NCBI GenBank assembly: GCA_043754435.1
Contig: JAYUUS010000124.1
Span: forward strand, 61,366-125,365
Length of the DNA: 64,000 nucleotides
Direction: 5' to 3'
Source of the DNA: JANNYA01 sp043754435
GTDB taxonomy: Bacteria > Pseudomonadota > Gammaproteobacteria > Xanthomonadales > SZUA-5
In this document: positions 25,858 through 34,708 of the stretch, piece after piece
Numbering within the stretch: position 1 is the stretch's first letter
Layout: the number at the start of each line of letters is the position of its first letter
The notes under the pieces: generated by a model
The model's database searches: none
Seen by the model: the letters and a program-made list of their open reading frames with translations, nothing else
Told to the model about the DNA's origin: nothing
Position numbers and translations under genes: made by a program

Positions 25858-27648
25858 ATGAAAAACATACGGAATTTTTCCATTATTGCGCACGTTGATC
25901 ACGGAAAATCGACGTTATCAGACCGCTTTATCCAATTTTGCGGCGGCTTAAGCAATCGTGAAATGAGCGAGCAAGTGCTCGACAATATGGACATTGAGCG
26001 CGAGCGCGGCATTACGATCAAAGCCCAAAGCGTCTCACTTGACTATCTTGCGCTGGACGGCGAAACCTATCATTTGAATTTTATTGATACGCCTGGGCAC
26101 GTTGATTTTTCCTACGAAGTCAGCCGCTCCTTATCTGCTTGCGAAGGCGCGTTGCTGGTGGTTGATGCCGCGCAAGGTGTAGAAGCCCAAAGCGTTGCCA
26201 ACTGCTATACCGCTGTCGAGATGGGTTTAGAAGTCGTACCCGTGCTGAATAAAATAGATTTGCCCACCGCCGACCCAGACCGAGTGCGCCAAGAAATTGA
26301 AGACGTGATCGGCATTGACGCCACGGACGCCGTCGAAGTCAGCGCCAAGACTGGCCTTAATATCCGTGAAGCTTTGGAAGCGTTGGTCAAGCGCATCCCC
26401 GCACCGACCCAGCCACCGGGTGACGAAGTCAAAGCACTGATTATCGACTCCTGGTTCGACAACTATCTAGGCGTCGTGTCGCTGGTTCGCGTGATGCAGG
26501 GCGTCTTTAAGAAAGGCGACAAAATTTTAGTGATGTCTACGGGGCGCACGCATCAAATTGAAGAAATGGGTGTATTTACGCCCAAGCGGGTTTTGCGGGA
26601 TCGTCTGAGCGCCGGGCAAGTCGGCTTTATTTGCGCGTCCATTAAAGAAGTTCACGGTGCGCCCGTAGGCGACACGCTAACGCTTGCCAGCAAACCCGCC
26701 GCCGAACCGCTCCCAGGCTTTCAGAAAATCAAACCCCGCGTGTTTGCCGGCATGTTTCCCGTCAACGGCGAGGATTACCCGGCGCAACGCGAGGCCCTAG
26801 AAAAACTCAAGCTCAATGATTCCTCGATCACTTTTGAGCCAGAAAGTTCAGAGGCTATGGGCTTTGGCTTTCGCATCGGCTTTCTGGGCTTGCTGCACAT
26901 GGAAATTGTGCAAGAGCGCTTGGAGCGTGAGTACGACCTAGATTTGGTCACCACCGCGCCGACCGTGATCTATCAGCTTGAATTGACCGACGGCAGCATT
27001 GTCGAGCTGGATAACCCCGCAAAACTACCGGCCGGGCACTTGGTCGCAGAAATTCGCGAACCCATCATCACTGCGAACATTTTGGTACCACCCGACTATC
27101 TAGGTTCGGTTATCAAGCTATGCGAAGAAAAGCGTGGCACTCAAAAGAGCTTAAATTTTTTGGGCACCCAGGTTGCGGTGGTTTATGAGTTGCCGCTTTC
27201 AGAAGTGGTTATGGACTTTTTCGACAAACTGAAAAGCGTTTCACGCGGTTACGCCAGCTTTGACTACACCTTTAATCGCTTTGAAGCGGGGCCTTTCGTG
27301 CGCGTTGACGTATTAATCAACGGTGATCGGGTCGATGCCCTCAGCCTGATTACGCACCGGGGTGTTGCGGATCGTCGCGGACGTGATCTGGTAGAAAAAT
27401 TACGTGAACTGGTGCCGCGCCAAATGTTCGACGTGGCGATTCAGGCGGCTATTGGCGCACAAATCATCGCGCGTTCAACAGTGAAGGCAATGCGGAAAAA
27501 CGTGCTGGCAAAATGCTACGGCGGTGACGCGACACGTAAGAAGAAACTGCTAGAGAAGCAAAAAGAAGGTAAAAAACGCATGAAACAAGTTGGTAATGTT
27601 GAAATACCTCAAGAAGCGTTCCTTGCCGTACTCAAACTAGATCGCTAA
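25858..27648 (+). CDS. lepA: Elongation factor 4 (LepA)
   Basis: This 596-residue ribosome-bound GTPase has been linked to back-translocation and ribosome biogenesis. The GTPase motifs are 'IIAHVDHGKSTLSDRFI', 'DTPGHVDFSYEVSRSLSACE' and 'VLNKIDLPTAD'. The EF-4-specific C-terminus includes 'GDATRKKKLLEKQKEGKKRM'. The length matches the family. A 189-bp non-coding gap separates it from rseB; I see no clear terminator there. It starts the conserved lepA-lepB-DUF4845-rnc-era-recO order. Confidence 0.98.
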   Translation: MKNIRNFSIIAHVDHGKSTLSDRFIQFCGGLSNREMSEQVLDNMDIERERGITIKAQSVSLDYLALDGETYHLNFIDTPGHVDFSYEVSRSLSACEGALLVVDAAQGVEAQSVANCYTAVEMGLEVVPVLNKIDLPTADPDRVRQEIEDVIGIDATDAVEVSAKTGLNIREALEALVKRIPAPTQPPGDEVKALIIDSWFDNYLGVVSLVRVMQGVFKKGDKILVMSTGRTHQIEEMGVFTPKRVLRDRLSAGQVGFICASIKEVHGAPVGDTLTLASKPAAEPLPGFQKIKPRVFAGMFPVNGEDYPAQREALEKLKLNDSSITFEPESSEAMGFGFRIGFLGLLHMEIVQERLEREYDLDLVTTAPTVIYQLELTDGSIVELDNPAKLPAGHLVAEIREPIITANILVPPDYLGSVIKLCEEKRGTQKSLNFLGTQVAVVYELPLSEVVMDFFDKLKSVSRGYASFDYTFNRFEAGPFVRVDVLINGDRVDALSLITHRGVADRRGRDLVEKLRELVPRQMFDVAIQAAIGAQIIARSTVKAMRKNVLAKCYGGDATRKKKLLEKQKEGKKRMKQVGNVEIPQEAFLAVLKLDR

Positions 27649-27717
27649 TTCAAGCAAACGGGTTTCGCGCAAATAGCCGCGCTACTCTAAAAGTTAAGTC
27701 CAACGTGGTTAAAAATT

Positions 27718-28575
27718 ATGAATGTTGATTTCCCCCTGATTCTTACCGTTTTAGCACTATTTTCTGGCTTGATTTGGCTGGTCGATGCGCTCTTTTTTGC
27801 GCGCGCCCGACGTGCAAGAAACGCGGCCGTTGCCGAAGGCGAACTGCCGGAGAAGGAATCATGGCTGACTGAGCAGGCCAAGGCGTTTTTTCCAGTATTA
27901 ATGATTGTTTTATTAGTGCGATCGTTCTGGTTCGAGCCCTTTCAGATTCCTAGCGGTTCTATGATGCCAACGCTGTTGGTTGGGGATTTTATTGTCGTCA
28001 ACAAGTATGCCTATGGCTTACGCTTGCCCGTAACCAATCAGAAAATTCTCAACTTAGGTGAACCCAAGCGTGGTGACGTTGTGATCTTTAGACGGCCAGC
28101 GCGCCAGGCTGAATTTGATAGCCCGATGTCAGCCGATCAACGCGTTAAGGACTTGGCGATTGTGGGGGCGACTTTTATCAAACGCTGTGTCGGCCTGCCT
28201 GGCGATACGATTAGCTACCAAAACCATGAGTTCCGAGTTAATGGCGAATTGATTGTGCACACGCCAATTGGCAACTACATCACCGATGCTTCGAGTGAAG
28301 CGCCCACTGAAGCGATCCTGCAAAGTGAAAACCTGCTGGGCGTCACCCATCAAACGCTGACTACGCCCTATGGACAGCTCAATGGCCAGTGGACTGTGCC
28401 TGCGGGGCACTATTTGATGATGGGTGATAACCGCGACGGTAGTTCAGATAGTCGCGATTGGGGCTTTGTGCCTGAAGAAAATTTGATGGGCCGCGCCAGT
28501 TTTATTTGGATGCACTGGGATTGGAAGCGCAAAGGCGTCGTCGCTTGGAATAGAATCGGCACCACAGTACATTAA
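27718..28575 (+). CDS. lepB: Signal peptidase I
   Basis: This 285-residue inner-membrane serine protease removes signal peptides from exported proteins. There are two N-terminal membrane segments ('LILTVLALFSGLIWLVDALF' and 'FFPVLMIVLLVRSFWFEPF'). The catalytic Ser is in 'FQIPSGSMMPTLLVGDF' (about residue 81) and the Lys in 'FIKRCVGLPGDTI' (about residue 154). The C-terminal box 'YLMMGDNRDGSSDSRDWGFV' is intact. Conserved position after lepA. Confidence 0.97.
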   Translation: MNVDFPLILTVLALFSGLIWLVDALFFARARRARNAAVAEGELPEKESWLTEQAKAFFPVLMIVLLVRSFWFEPFQIPSGSMMPTLLVGDFIVVNKYAYGLRLPVTNQKILNLGEPKRGDVVIFRRPARQAEFDSPMSADQRVKDLAIVGATFIKRCVGLPGDTISYQNHEFRVNGELIVHTPIGNYITDASSEAPTEAILQSENLLGVTHQTLTTPYGQLNGQWTVPAGHYLMMGDNRDGSSDSRDWGFVPEENLMGRASFIWMHWDWKRKGVVAWNRIGTTVH

Positions 28576-28594
28576 CGCAAACTAGGAGCAGTGT

Positions 28595-28969
28595 ATGAAA
28601 GTTACAGCGCAACGCGGTATTACTTTAATGGGTTTTTTGGTGGTGCTTGTGGTGGTGAGCTTTTTTTTCATCATCGGCGCAAAGCTCTTTCCGGCGTATT
28701 CCGAATTCAACTCAGTCAAAACGATTATGAATGAAATGGCGCTTGAACCAAATGCCGCGAACTTTACTATCACGCAGGCTTGGGGTTCGATGGAACGTCG
28801 CTTTAATATTAGCTATGTAGAAACGCCCACGCGCGCTTGCCTTACCCTGGATCGTAAAGCGGGCGCAAATTTGACCTGCACCTATGAATACCGCACTGGC
28901 TTTATTTACAACATTGATTTTGTTGTTAAATTCAGTCACACCGTGAAAATGGGCGGCGCGCCTAGTTAA
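28595..28969 (+). CDS. DUF4845 domain-containing membrane protein
   Basis: This 124-residue protein has one N-terminal membrane segment ('GFLVVLVVVSFFFIIGAKLF') preceded by a short pilin-like 'QRGITLMGF' sequence. The soluble part ends '...GFIYNIDFVVKFSHTVKM'. DUF4845 proteins regularly sit between lepB and rnc in gammaproteobacteria; their function is unknown. The start has AGGAG upstream (28584-28588) and the stop is 2 bp from the rnc start, so it belongs to this operon. Confidence 0.85.
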   Translation: MKVTAQRGITLMGFLVVLVVVSFFFIIGAKLFPAYSEFNSVKTIMNEMALEPNAANFTITQAWGSMERRFNISYVETPTRACLTLDRKAGANLTCTYEYRTGFIYNIDFVVKFSHTVKMGGAPS

Positions 28970-28971
28970 GT

Positions 28972-29709
28972 TTGAACGTGGCTAAGTTCGAGCGCACGCT
29001 TAGCCAACTGGGCGTCGCTATACCAACGGCTGCAAATCTTCGCATGGCGCTGACGCATCGCAGCGCCGGTAAAGTCAATTATGAGCGCATGGAGTTTTTG
29101 GGCGACTCACTGGTGAATATGGTGTGCGCAGAGCTGCTGTTTAAAACTGAAACCAGCGCTTCTGAGGGCGAACTCACTCGATTACGCTCGAATTTAGTGG
29201 ATGAAGCCTCGCTCGCCGCCTTTGCCCGCAGCCTCAAACTGGGGGACTTTTTGGTTTTAGGCGGTGGCGAGCTAAAAAGCGGTGGCCATCGGCGTGATTC
29301 CATTTTGGCGGATACCTTTGAGGCGTTGTGCGCCGCAATTTATCTCGATCACGGCCTAGCTGCGATGCGCGTCTTGCTTGAACCGTTGCTGCTAGCCGCG
29401 CTGCCGGTTGCCTTAGAAAAAGCGCAAAGCAAGGACGGCAAAACGCAACTGCAGGAATGGTTACAAGACAAAGGCCGCGTGCTACCGATTTATACACTGC
29501 TAGAAACTTTTGGGTTGGAACATAACCGTGAATTTCTTGTGCGATGCAACATTAGCGCAACCGAGAAATTTCAGGCGATGGAAAGCAGCGGCCGTGGCAG
29601 CAGCTTGCGGCGCGCCGAACAAGCAGCAGCGACTTCGATGTTGCAAACGCTAAAACACAGTTTGCCCCCAAGTGTGATCCCCAATGTATTGGGTCGCAAA
29701 AAAATATGA
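28972..29709 (+). CDS. rnc: Ribonuclease III
   Basis: This 245-residue double-strand-specific endoribonuclease processes rRNA and mRNA. The catalytic signature 'NYERMEFLGDSLVNMVCAEL' and the second acidic site in 'RRDSILADTFEALCAAIYLD' are complete. A C-terminal dsRNA-binding domain begins at 'DGKTQLQEWLQDKGRVLPIY'. The start is a TTG at 28972 or the GTG two codons later; both are weak starts, as is usual when rnc is tightly packed. era follows after 34 bp. Confidence 0.96.
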   Translation: MNVAKFERTLSQLGVAIPTAANLRMALTHRSAGKVNYERMEFLGDSLVNMVCAELLFKTETSASEGELTRLRSNLVDEASLAAFARSLKLGDFLVLGGGELKSGGHRRDSILADTFEALCAAIYLDHGLAAMRVLLEPLLLAALPVALEKAQSKDGKTQLQEWLQDKGRVLPIYTLLETFGLEHNREFLVRCNISATEKFQAMESSGRGSSLRRAEQAAATSMLQTLKHSLPPSVIPNVLGRKKI

Positions 29710-29743
29710 CCCACCCCCATTTTTCCCGGAAATAAATAAAACT

Positions 29744-30631
29744 ATGAGCTATCGCTGCGGCACCATTGCCTTGATCGGCCGCCCCAATGTGGGCAAGTCC
29801 ACGTTACTGAACGCGCTAATTGGTGCCCACCTAGCAGCTACCGCCCGCAAACCGCAGACCACGCGCCATCGCATCTTGGGCTTAGCTACCGATGCAACGG
29901 CGCAGCTGATCTTCATTGACACCCCTGGCATCCACCAAAAAACCCCGCGCGCGTTAAATCGCACGCTGAATCGAACGGCGGCAAAAGCCATTTCCGAGGT
30001 CGATGTGTTGGCGTTTGTAGTGGATGGCGTGCATTTTGAGGACGACGACGCGTTGGCGCTCAAGCATGCCGTGGCCGCCAACAAGCCGGTACTTTTAGTG
30101 ATTAATAAAGTTGATCGCGTAACCGATAAAGAAAAACTTTTGCCCTTTGTGGAAGAAATGTATTTGCGGCATCAATTTTCGGGCACAGCAATGGTGTCTG
30201 CGACCAAACGCAAAGGGCTAGAAGAACTTAAGCGGGAATTGGCGGCGCTTTTACCGATCGGTGAAGCCCAATATGACGCCGACGATCTAACCGATCGACC
30301 GGAGCGCTTTTTAGCCGCCGAATTCATTCGCGAACAATTGATCCGCCTGCTGGGTGAAGAGCTTCCCTACACGTCCACCGTCACCATCGACGAATTCACA
30401 CTTGAACCGAAGCTCAAACGTATACAAGCAACTATTTGGGTGGAGCGTGATGGGCAAAAAGCCATTGTGATTGGCGAAGGCGGTGCGCGCTTAAAAGAAA
30501 TCGGCACGAAGGCGCGCTTGGCAATGGAGCGAATTTTTGACTCCAAAGTGTTTTTAAGCGTCTGGGTTAAAGTCAAATCGGGCTGGAGTGACGACGAGCG
30601 CGCACTTAAGTTGCTCGGGTATGGGGATTAG
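29744..30631 (+). CDS. era: GTPase Era
   Basis: This 295-residue GTPase has a KH domain and binds the 3' end of 16S rRNA during 30S assembly. G motifs are 'LIGRPNVGKSTLLNALIG', 'DTPGIHQ' and 'VINKVDRV'. The KH domain has 'VIGEGGARLKEIGTKARLAM' near residue 240. The frame also opens inside rnc at 29684, but the ATG at 29744 (MSYRCGTIALIG) gives the normal length and places the P-loop correctly. Confidence 0.97.
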   Translation: MSYRCGTIALIGRPNVGKSTLLNALIGAHLAATARKPQTTRHRILGLATDATAQLIFIDTPGIHQKTPRALNRTLNRTAAKAISEVDVLAFVVDGVHFEDDDALALKHAVAANKPVLLVINKVDRVTDKEKLLPFVEEMYLRHQFSGTAMVSATKRKGLEELKRELAALLPIGEAQYDADDLTDRPERFLAAEFIREQLIRLLGEELPYTSTVTIDEFTLEPKLKRIQATIWVERDGQKAIVIGEGGARLKEIGTKARLAMERIFDSKVFLSVWVKVKSGWSDDERALKLLGYGD

Positions 30632-30651
30632 CGCTCAGCTGCTGAATCGTT

Positions 30652-31359
30652 ATGGTGCGTATCGAAAACGAGCTGACCTATGTGCTGCATCGGCGCGCCT
30701 TTGGCGAATCTAGCTTAACGCTTGAGCTACTCACAAAAAATTACGGCCGAGTGGGTGCACTCGCGCGTGGTGCCCGCCAGCTCAGCCCTAAAGGCGGCAA
30801 AGATATGCTCGCGATGGGGGTACTTTATTTAGCTGATTTGGGCGGCAGTGGTGAACTCTTGCAGCTAAAGCGCTATGAAATTTGCGCCACCGCTCCTACC
30901 TTGGTCGGCGAACGCAGTTTGGCGTTGATGTATATCAACGAACTCATTATTGCGTTACTCCCGCGTGGCGATGCGCATGACCGCTTGTTTTCGTACTATC
31001 AAAGTTCCATTCAAAGTATTGCATTCAGTGAGTTGAGTGCGCACTTACGCGGCTTTGAACGCATGCTGTTAGAGGAACTAGGCTATGGAATTGATTTCGC
31101 CAATGCGGTGACAGGCGAGGCGATCACTAATACGGCATGGTATCGACTTGACCCGGATGCTGGCTTCATTGCCACGCAGGCCGGTGCGACGGGCGCAATC
31201 ACGGGTGCGGCAATTTTAGAGTTTGGTTCGGGCTGCTTTAGTAAAACTCATAACAGCATTACACGCGCCATCATGCGTGAGCTGATTTCAGAACGTTTGG
31301 GCGGAAAGACGCTAAAATCTTGGGATATGCTGCGTGATTTAGCTACTTTACGCAGTTAG
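30652..31359 (+). CDS. recO: DNA repair protein RecO
   Basis: This 235-residue RecF-pathway protein anneals single strands and helps load RecA with RecR. The N-terminal OB-fold is 'TYVLHRRAFGESSLTLELLT' and the alpha-helical part contains 'LGGSGELLQLKRYEIC' and 'ERMLLEELGYGIDFANAVTG'. No zinc Cys set is present, as in E. coli-type RecO. It follows era by 20 bp. The usual next gene, pdxJ, is absent; the next genes are on the other strand. Confidence 0.92.
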   Translation: MVRIENELTYVLHRRAFGESSLTLELLTKNYGRVGALARGARQLSPKGGKDMLAMGVLYLADLGGSGELLQLKRYEICATAPTLVGERSLALMYINELIIALLPRGDAHDRLFSYYQSSIQSIAFSELSAHLRGFERMLLEELGYGIDFANAVTGEAITNTAWYRLDPDAGFIATQAGATGAITGAAILEFGSGCFSKTHNSITRAIMRELISERLGGKTLKSWDMLRDLATLRS

Positions 31360-31372
31360 CATCAGGACAGCC

Positions 31373-31774
31373 TTACTTAGAGCTATCTTCCCGTAAAAAA
31401 TCGTTTTGCAAGTATTCAATCTTGCGGAACGGCCAAATGCTAACAATTTTTTCAGCATGAACGGAACCGTCCACCCAAAGCCCACCCACATATTGCTGCA
31501 CGGTCCATTGATAGCGCGCACCCAATCTAGACGCCACTTTGAGCCGGCAATCTTTGGATAACCCAAGCGCAAAACAGGCGAGTGCTTGCGTGGCGTCGTT
31601 AAAAGTTTCCTGCCATCGATCAAAGCCAACCGTAAATTTGCGGCCTTTGTCTTCGCGAATCCATAGCTTAAAACCGGTCGGTTCACTGGGGATGATTGAA
31701 AAAGTGTTGCCGGTCAAATCAGTCTTCAATCCAGGCCGATTACTAAATTTATCGATCAACTGTTCTAAAATCAT
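31373..31774 (-). CDS. Conserved hypothetical protein cotranscribed with kdsA
   Basis: I cannot assign a function to this 133-residue protein. It is soluble with no signal peptide. Distinct blocks are 'EPTGFKLWIREDKGRKFTVG', 'GFDRWQETFNDATQALACFA' and 'ALGLSKDCRLKVASRLG', rich in aromatic residues. The start overlaps the kdsA stop by 4 bp (ATGA), so it is translated after kdsA. An overlapping frame (31348-31686) has no independent support. The pattern resembles hypotheticals I recall in Xanthomonadales, with low certainty. Confidence 0.75.
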   Translation of the reverse strand: MILEQLIDKFSNRPGLKTDLTGNTFSIIPSEPTGFKLWIREDKGRKFTVGFDRWQETFNDATQALACFALGLSKDCRLKVASRLGARYQWTVQQYVGGLWVDGSVHAEKIVSIWPFRKIEYLQNDFLREDSSK

Positions 31775-32604
31775 GGATCTAGCTCGAGTGCCCCTGTGCT
31801 CTTAACAATATCGTCTATTGCCTTCAACGTCGACAGCAATGTCTGCATTTTGTGTAAAGGCCAAGCGTTCGGGCCATCGGACAGCGCTTTATCTGGCTCG
31901 GGATGGGTTTCCATAAATAAACCCGCTACACCCGCCGCCACTGCCGCGCGCGCCAAAACCGGCACATATTCGCGCTGACCGCCACTGGTTGCGCCCTGCC
32001 CGCCCGGCTGCTGCACCGAATGGGTAGCATCAAACACAACCGGGCAGCCGGTTTCACGCATCACGACTAGCCCACGCATATCTGAAATCAGCGTGTTATA
32101 GCCAAAACTAACGCCACGCTCGCACACCATAATTTGCTGATTGCCTGTGGCTTTGGCTTTATCGGCGACATGCTTCATATCCCAGGGCGCTAAAAACTGG
32201 CCTTTTTTGATGTTGACCGGTTTGCCTGCACGCGCCACGGCCTGGATGAAATTGGTTTGCCGGCAGAGGAATGCCGGCGTTTGCAATACATCCACCACAC
32301 TCGCCACTTCGTTAAAAGGCGTGTCTTCATGCACATCCGTCAACACCGGCACGCCAATTTGACGCTTCACCTCGCTCAGAATACGCAAGCCTTCAGCAAT
32401 GCCGGGGCCGCGAAAACTACTAGTTGAGCTGCGATTAGCTTTATCGAAACTAGACTTGTAAATAAATGGCACACCTAACTCAGCGCATACCGCTTTCAGA
32501 TAGCCAGCGGTATCAATGGCAAGCTGTTCTGATTCAATGACGCACGGGCCGCTAATCAAAAAAAATGGCCGCGTTAAGCCAACTTCAAAACCGCAAAGAT
32601 TCAA
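31771..32604 (-). CDS. kdsA: 3-deoxy-8-phosphooctulonate synthase (KDO-8-P synthase)
   Basis: This 277-residue enzyme condenses phosphoenolpyruvate and arabinose 5-phosphate in the route to KDO, needed for lipopolysaccharide. 'FFLISGPCVIESEQLAID', 'KSSFDKANRSS', 'VLTDVHEDTPFNEVASVVDV' and 'FDATHSVQQPGGQGATSGGQ' are the family blocks. It is full length. The residue after 'DKA' is Asn ('KANRSS'), as in metal-independent enzymes. The pyrG-kdsA-eno neighbourhood seen in many relatives is not present. Confidence 0.96.
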   Translation of the reverse strand: MNLCGFEVGLTRPFFLISGPCVIESEQLAIDTAGYLKAVCAELGVPFIYKSSFDKANRSSTSSFRGPGIAEGLRILSEVKRQIGVPVLTDVHEDTPFNEVASVVDVLQTPAFLCRQTNFIQAVARAGKPVNIKKGQFLAPWDMKHVADKAKATGNQQIMVCERGVSFGYNTLISDMRGLVVMRETGCPVVFDATHSVQQPGGQGATSGGQREYVPVLARAAVAAGVAGLFMETHPEPDKALSDGPNAWPLHKMQTLLSTLKAIDDIVKSTGALELDP

Positions 32605-32663
32605 GATGATGCACTCTGGTTAGGGGGAACGATTTGACGCGCAAACGATCTGGCCTCAAATGG

Positions 32664-32732
32664 CTCCCTCTCCCCGCCGAAACCATTAGACACGCAAAAT
32701 CTGTCTTACGGGGAGAGGGTTGGGGTGAGGGG
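32664..32732. repeat. REP-like inverted repeat (CTCTCCCC/GGGGAGAG family)
   Basis: CTCCCTCTCCCCG (from 32664) pairs with CGGGGAGAGGG (from 32709) across about 30 bp, followed by TTGGGGTGAGGGGC. This is a second REP-type family, distinct from the one at 17793. It lies in the 143-bp gap between sodB and kdsA, both minus strand, so it could end the sodB transcript. Confidence 0.75.
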
Positions 32733-32747
32733 CATTTTTAAAGGTAC

Positions 32748-33326
32748 TTAAGCCATATTACTTGCGACAAAATCCCAATTGACCAGCGCCCAAAACGCCT
32801 CAACATACTTAGCGCGGGCATTGCGATAGTCAACATAATACGCATGTTCCCAAACATCGCACGTCAACAAAGCACGATCAGAGCCCGTTAAAGGACATGC
32901 GGCGTTGCTGGTCGAGACCAGCGCCAGTGCACCGTCGGGCTTTTGTACCAACCACGCCCAGCCAGAGCCAAACGTTGTTATCGCTGTTTGAGTAAATTGT
33001 TCTTTGAACGCCGCAAAGCTACCGAAAGAGCGCGCAATTGCTTCGCCCAACTTGCCACTCGGTTCACCGCCACCATTTGGCTTCAAGCCATTCCAATAAA
33101 AAGTGTGGTTCCAAACTTGGGCCGCGTTATTGAACAAACCGCCAGAGCTAGTCTTAATGATCTCTTCTAAGGTTTTGTTCTCGTTCGGCGTGCCTTTGAC
33201 CAAATTATTTAAATTGGTCACATAGGTTTGGTGATGTTTACCATAGTGATAGTCAATCGTTTCTGACGAAATATGCGGTGCGAGTGCATCACGTGCATAG
33301 GGAAGTTCGGGAAGTACGTGTTCCAT
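32748..33326 (-). CDS. sodB: Superoxide dismutase [Fe]
   Basis: This 192-residue enzyme dismutates superoxide in the cytoplasm. Metal ligands are visible: His in 'YHYGKHHQTYVTNLNNLV', His in 'NHTFYWNGLKPNGGG', and Asp and His in 'LTCDVWEHAYYVDYRNARA'. 'WAWLVQKPDGAL' and 'NNAAQVWNHTFYW' with Gln near 'FNNAAQVWN' favour the iron form, though Fe/Mn selection cannot be proved by eye. It is monocistronic: 143 bp from kdsA and 145 bp from trmJ. Confidence 0.95.
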   Translation of the reverse strand: MEHVLPELPYARDALAPHISSETIDYHYGKHHQTYVTNLNNLVKGTPNENKTLEEIIKTSSGGLFNNAAQVWNHTFYWNGLKPNGGGEPSGKLGEAIARSFGSFAAFKEQFTQTAITTFGSGWAWLVQKPDGALALVSTSNAACPLTGSDRALLTCDVWEHAYYVDYRNARAKYVEAFWALVNWDFVASNMA

Positions 33327-33471
33327 GTCTTGCTCCTGATTGAATTAAAACGGCTTGTGGTTTTTTAAAGTCATAGACTTCGTGGTGACTAAATGACAAA
33401 TTTCAATGGTGAAGGAATTACGGAACAATGCCCCATGCGACGCATTTGGAGTTAAAAGCCCAGCAAAAAAT

Positions 33472-34326
33472 TCAGTTAGATGCAGATTTTTCTGATGCAG
33501 GCTTCGCCACTAAACCCTGACGCATGCCATGCTGCAACTGACTCAACAGCCCACGCAACATTTTCAGCTCAGCAGTTGATCCTTGCAAGCGTTGAAAAAT
33601 TCGCCGCAGCTGGGTGCCGGTGATGGCGGCATTTTTATTACCAAAATAATTTGCCTGTTCGGCGGTACTCAGCAAATGCGTAAAAAATGCATCGAAGGCC
33701 TCGACCGGGGCGGGCACGTGACGTGGCTGATAGACAGGCCCCGCCAATGCGGCTAAACGTAACTCGTAACACAAAATTTGCACCGCAGCAGCCAAGTTCA
33801 GCGAAGGGTACTCCGGGTTTGCCGGCACCTGCACTAAAAACTGACAGCAGTCGAGTGCTGCATTGTCCAAGCCTGCGGGTTCGGGGCCAAAGATAAGCGC
33901 AATGTCGCTAGCTTCATCGCCCTTGCGGGAGATTTCCAGGGCCGCCAAAGTCGCACTGGCGTGCTCGGCGCACTGGCGCGGGGTAAATTCTGGCACCGGA
34001 ATTAAACGCCGACGCGCACTGGCACCATAAACCACGGCACAGCCTTCAAGCGCACTTTGCAGGCTAGCAACAACCACTGCGTTCGCTAATACATCCAGCG
34101 CACCAGCGGCTAGATCGTTGGCTTGCTTATCGGGAAACGCCATTGGGTTCACCAAATACAGCCGACTCAATCCCATCACCTTCATCGCACGCGCACAAGC
34201 ACCAATATTTCGCGCGAAATGCGTCTCTACCAACACAACACGAATACGCGCCAACGCATCAGGTTCGCACTTCACGGGGCCAGGATTGGTAGCGTTTCTG
34301 GCGTTGATGTTTTTAGACGCGGCCAT
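33472..34326 (-). CDS. trmJ: tRNA (cytidine/uridine-2'-O-)-methyltransferase TrmJ
   Basis: This 284-residue SPOUT-fold methyltransferase modifies position 32 in tRNA anticodon loops. It has 'VVLVETHFARNIGACARAMK' at the N-terminus and the knot region 'IALIFGPEPAGLDNAALDCC' plus 'NPEYPSLNLAAAVQILCYEL'. Here the last motif has N-P-E-Y-P-S-L-N-L, as in TrmJ rather than TrmL. The N-terminus has about 25 extra polar residues before 'ALARIRVVLVE'; a start further in is possible. It is near the tRNA-Leu gene, on the opposite strand. Confidence 0.92.
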   Translation of the reverse strand: MAASKNINARNATNPGPVKCEPDALARIRVVLVETHFARNIGACARAMKVMGLSRLYLVNPMAFPDKQANDLAAGALDVLANAVVVASLQSALEGCAVVYGASARRRLIPVPEFTPRQCAEHASATLAALEISRKGDEASDIALIFGPEPAGLDNAALDCCQFLVQVPANPEYPSLNLAAAVQILCYELRLAALAGPVYQPRHVPAPVEAFDAFFTHLLSTAEQANYFGNKNAAITGTQLRRIFQRLQGSTAELKMLRGLLSQLQHGMRQGLVAKPASEKSASN

Positions 34327-34490
34327 TTGGGTTCCAAAAGATTATTGTGTAGTATTAGTTTGTACAGCATCGACAAAAAACGCTTTCATTTAGTTAGGGC
34401 CAAATAATTAACGTCGCTAAATATCCGTTCAGAAATCAGCACCCTGCCCTTTGAGCTTACGGCGTAATTGCACTAGACTTCGCCCCGCGT

Positions 34491-34582
34491 GCCCGAATGG
34501 CGAAACAGGTAGACGCAGCGGACTTAAAATCCGCCGGTTGGCTAAAACCACCATGCCGGTTCGATTCCGGCTTCGGGCACCA
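34491..34582 (+). tRNA. tRNA-Leu (anticodon TAA)
   Basis: The acceptor stem GCCCGAA pairs with TTCGGGC (34572-34578), followed by encoded ACCA. The anticodon stem GCGGA/TCCGC encloses CTTAAAA, giving anticodon TAA. A long variable arm (class II) and a T-loop TTCGATT are present. It reads UUA and UUG codons. Confidence 0.97.
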
Positions 34583-34708
34583 CCTCAGCAAGCAATATGA
34601 CCGCAATAGCCGGTATGCACTCCAGCTATAGCCCAAGAACTCGCCTCACGCAGGCTTTTTCCGCCGCCCTTTAAACCTGCAAACAAGTTTTCCTGCCGCT
34701 AGCAGCCA

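Noticed and set aside
31348..31686. Overlapping minus-strand ORF of 112 residues
   Set aside because: Shares DNA with the better-supported 133-residue gene that is coupled to kdsA, and has no ribosome site.
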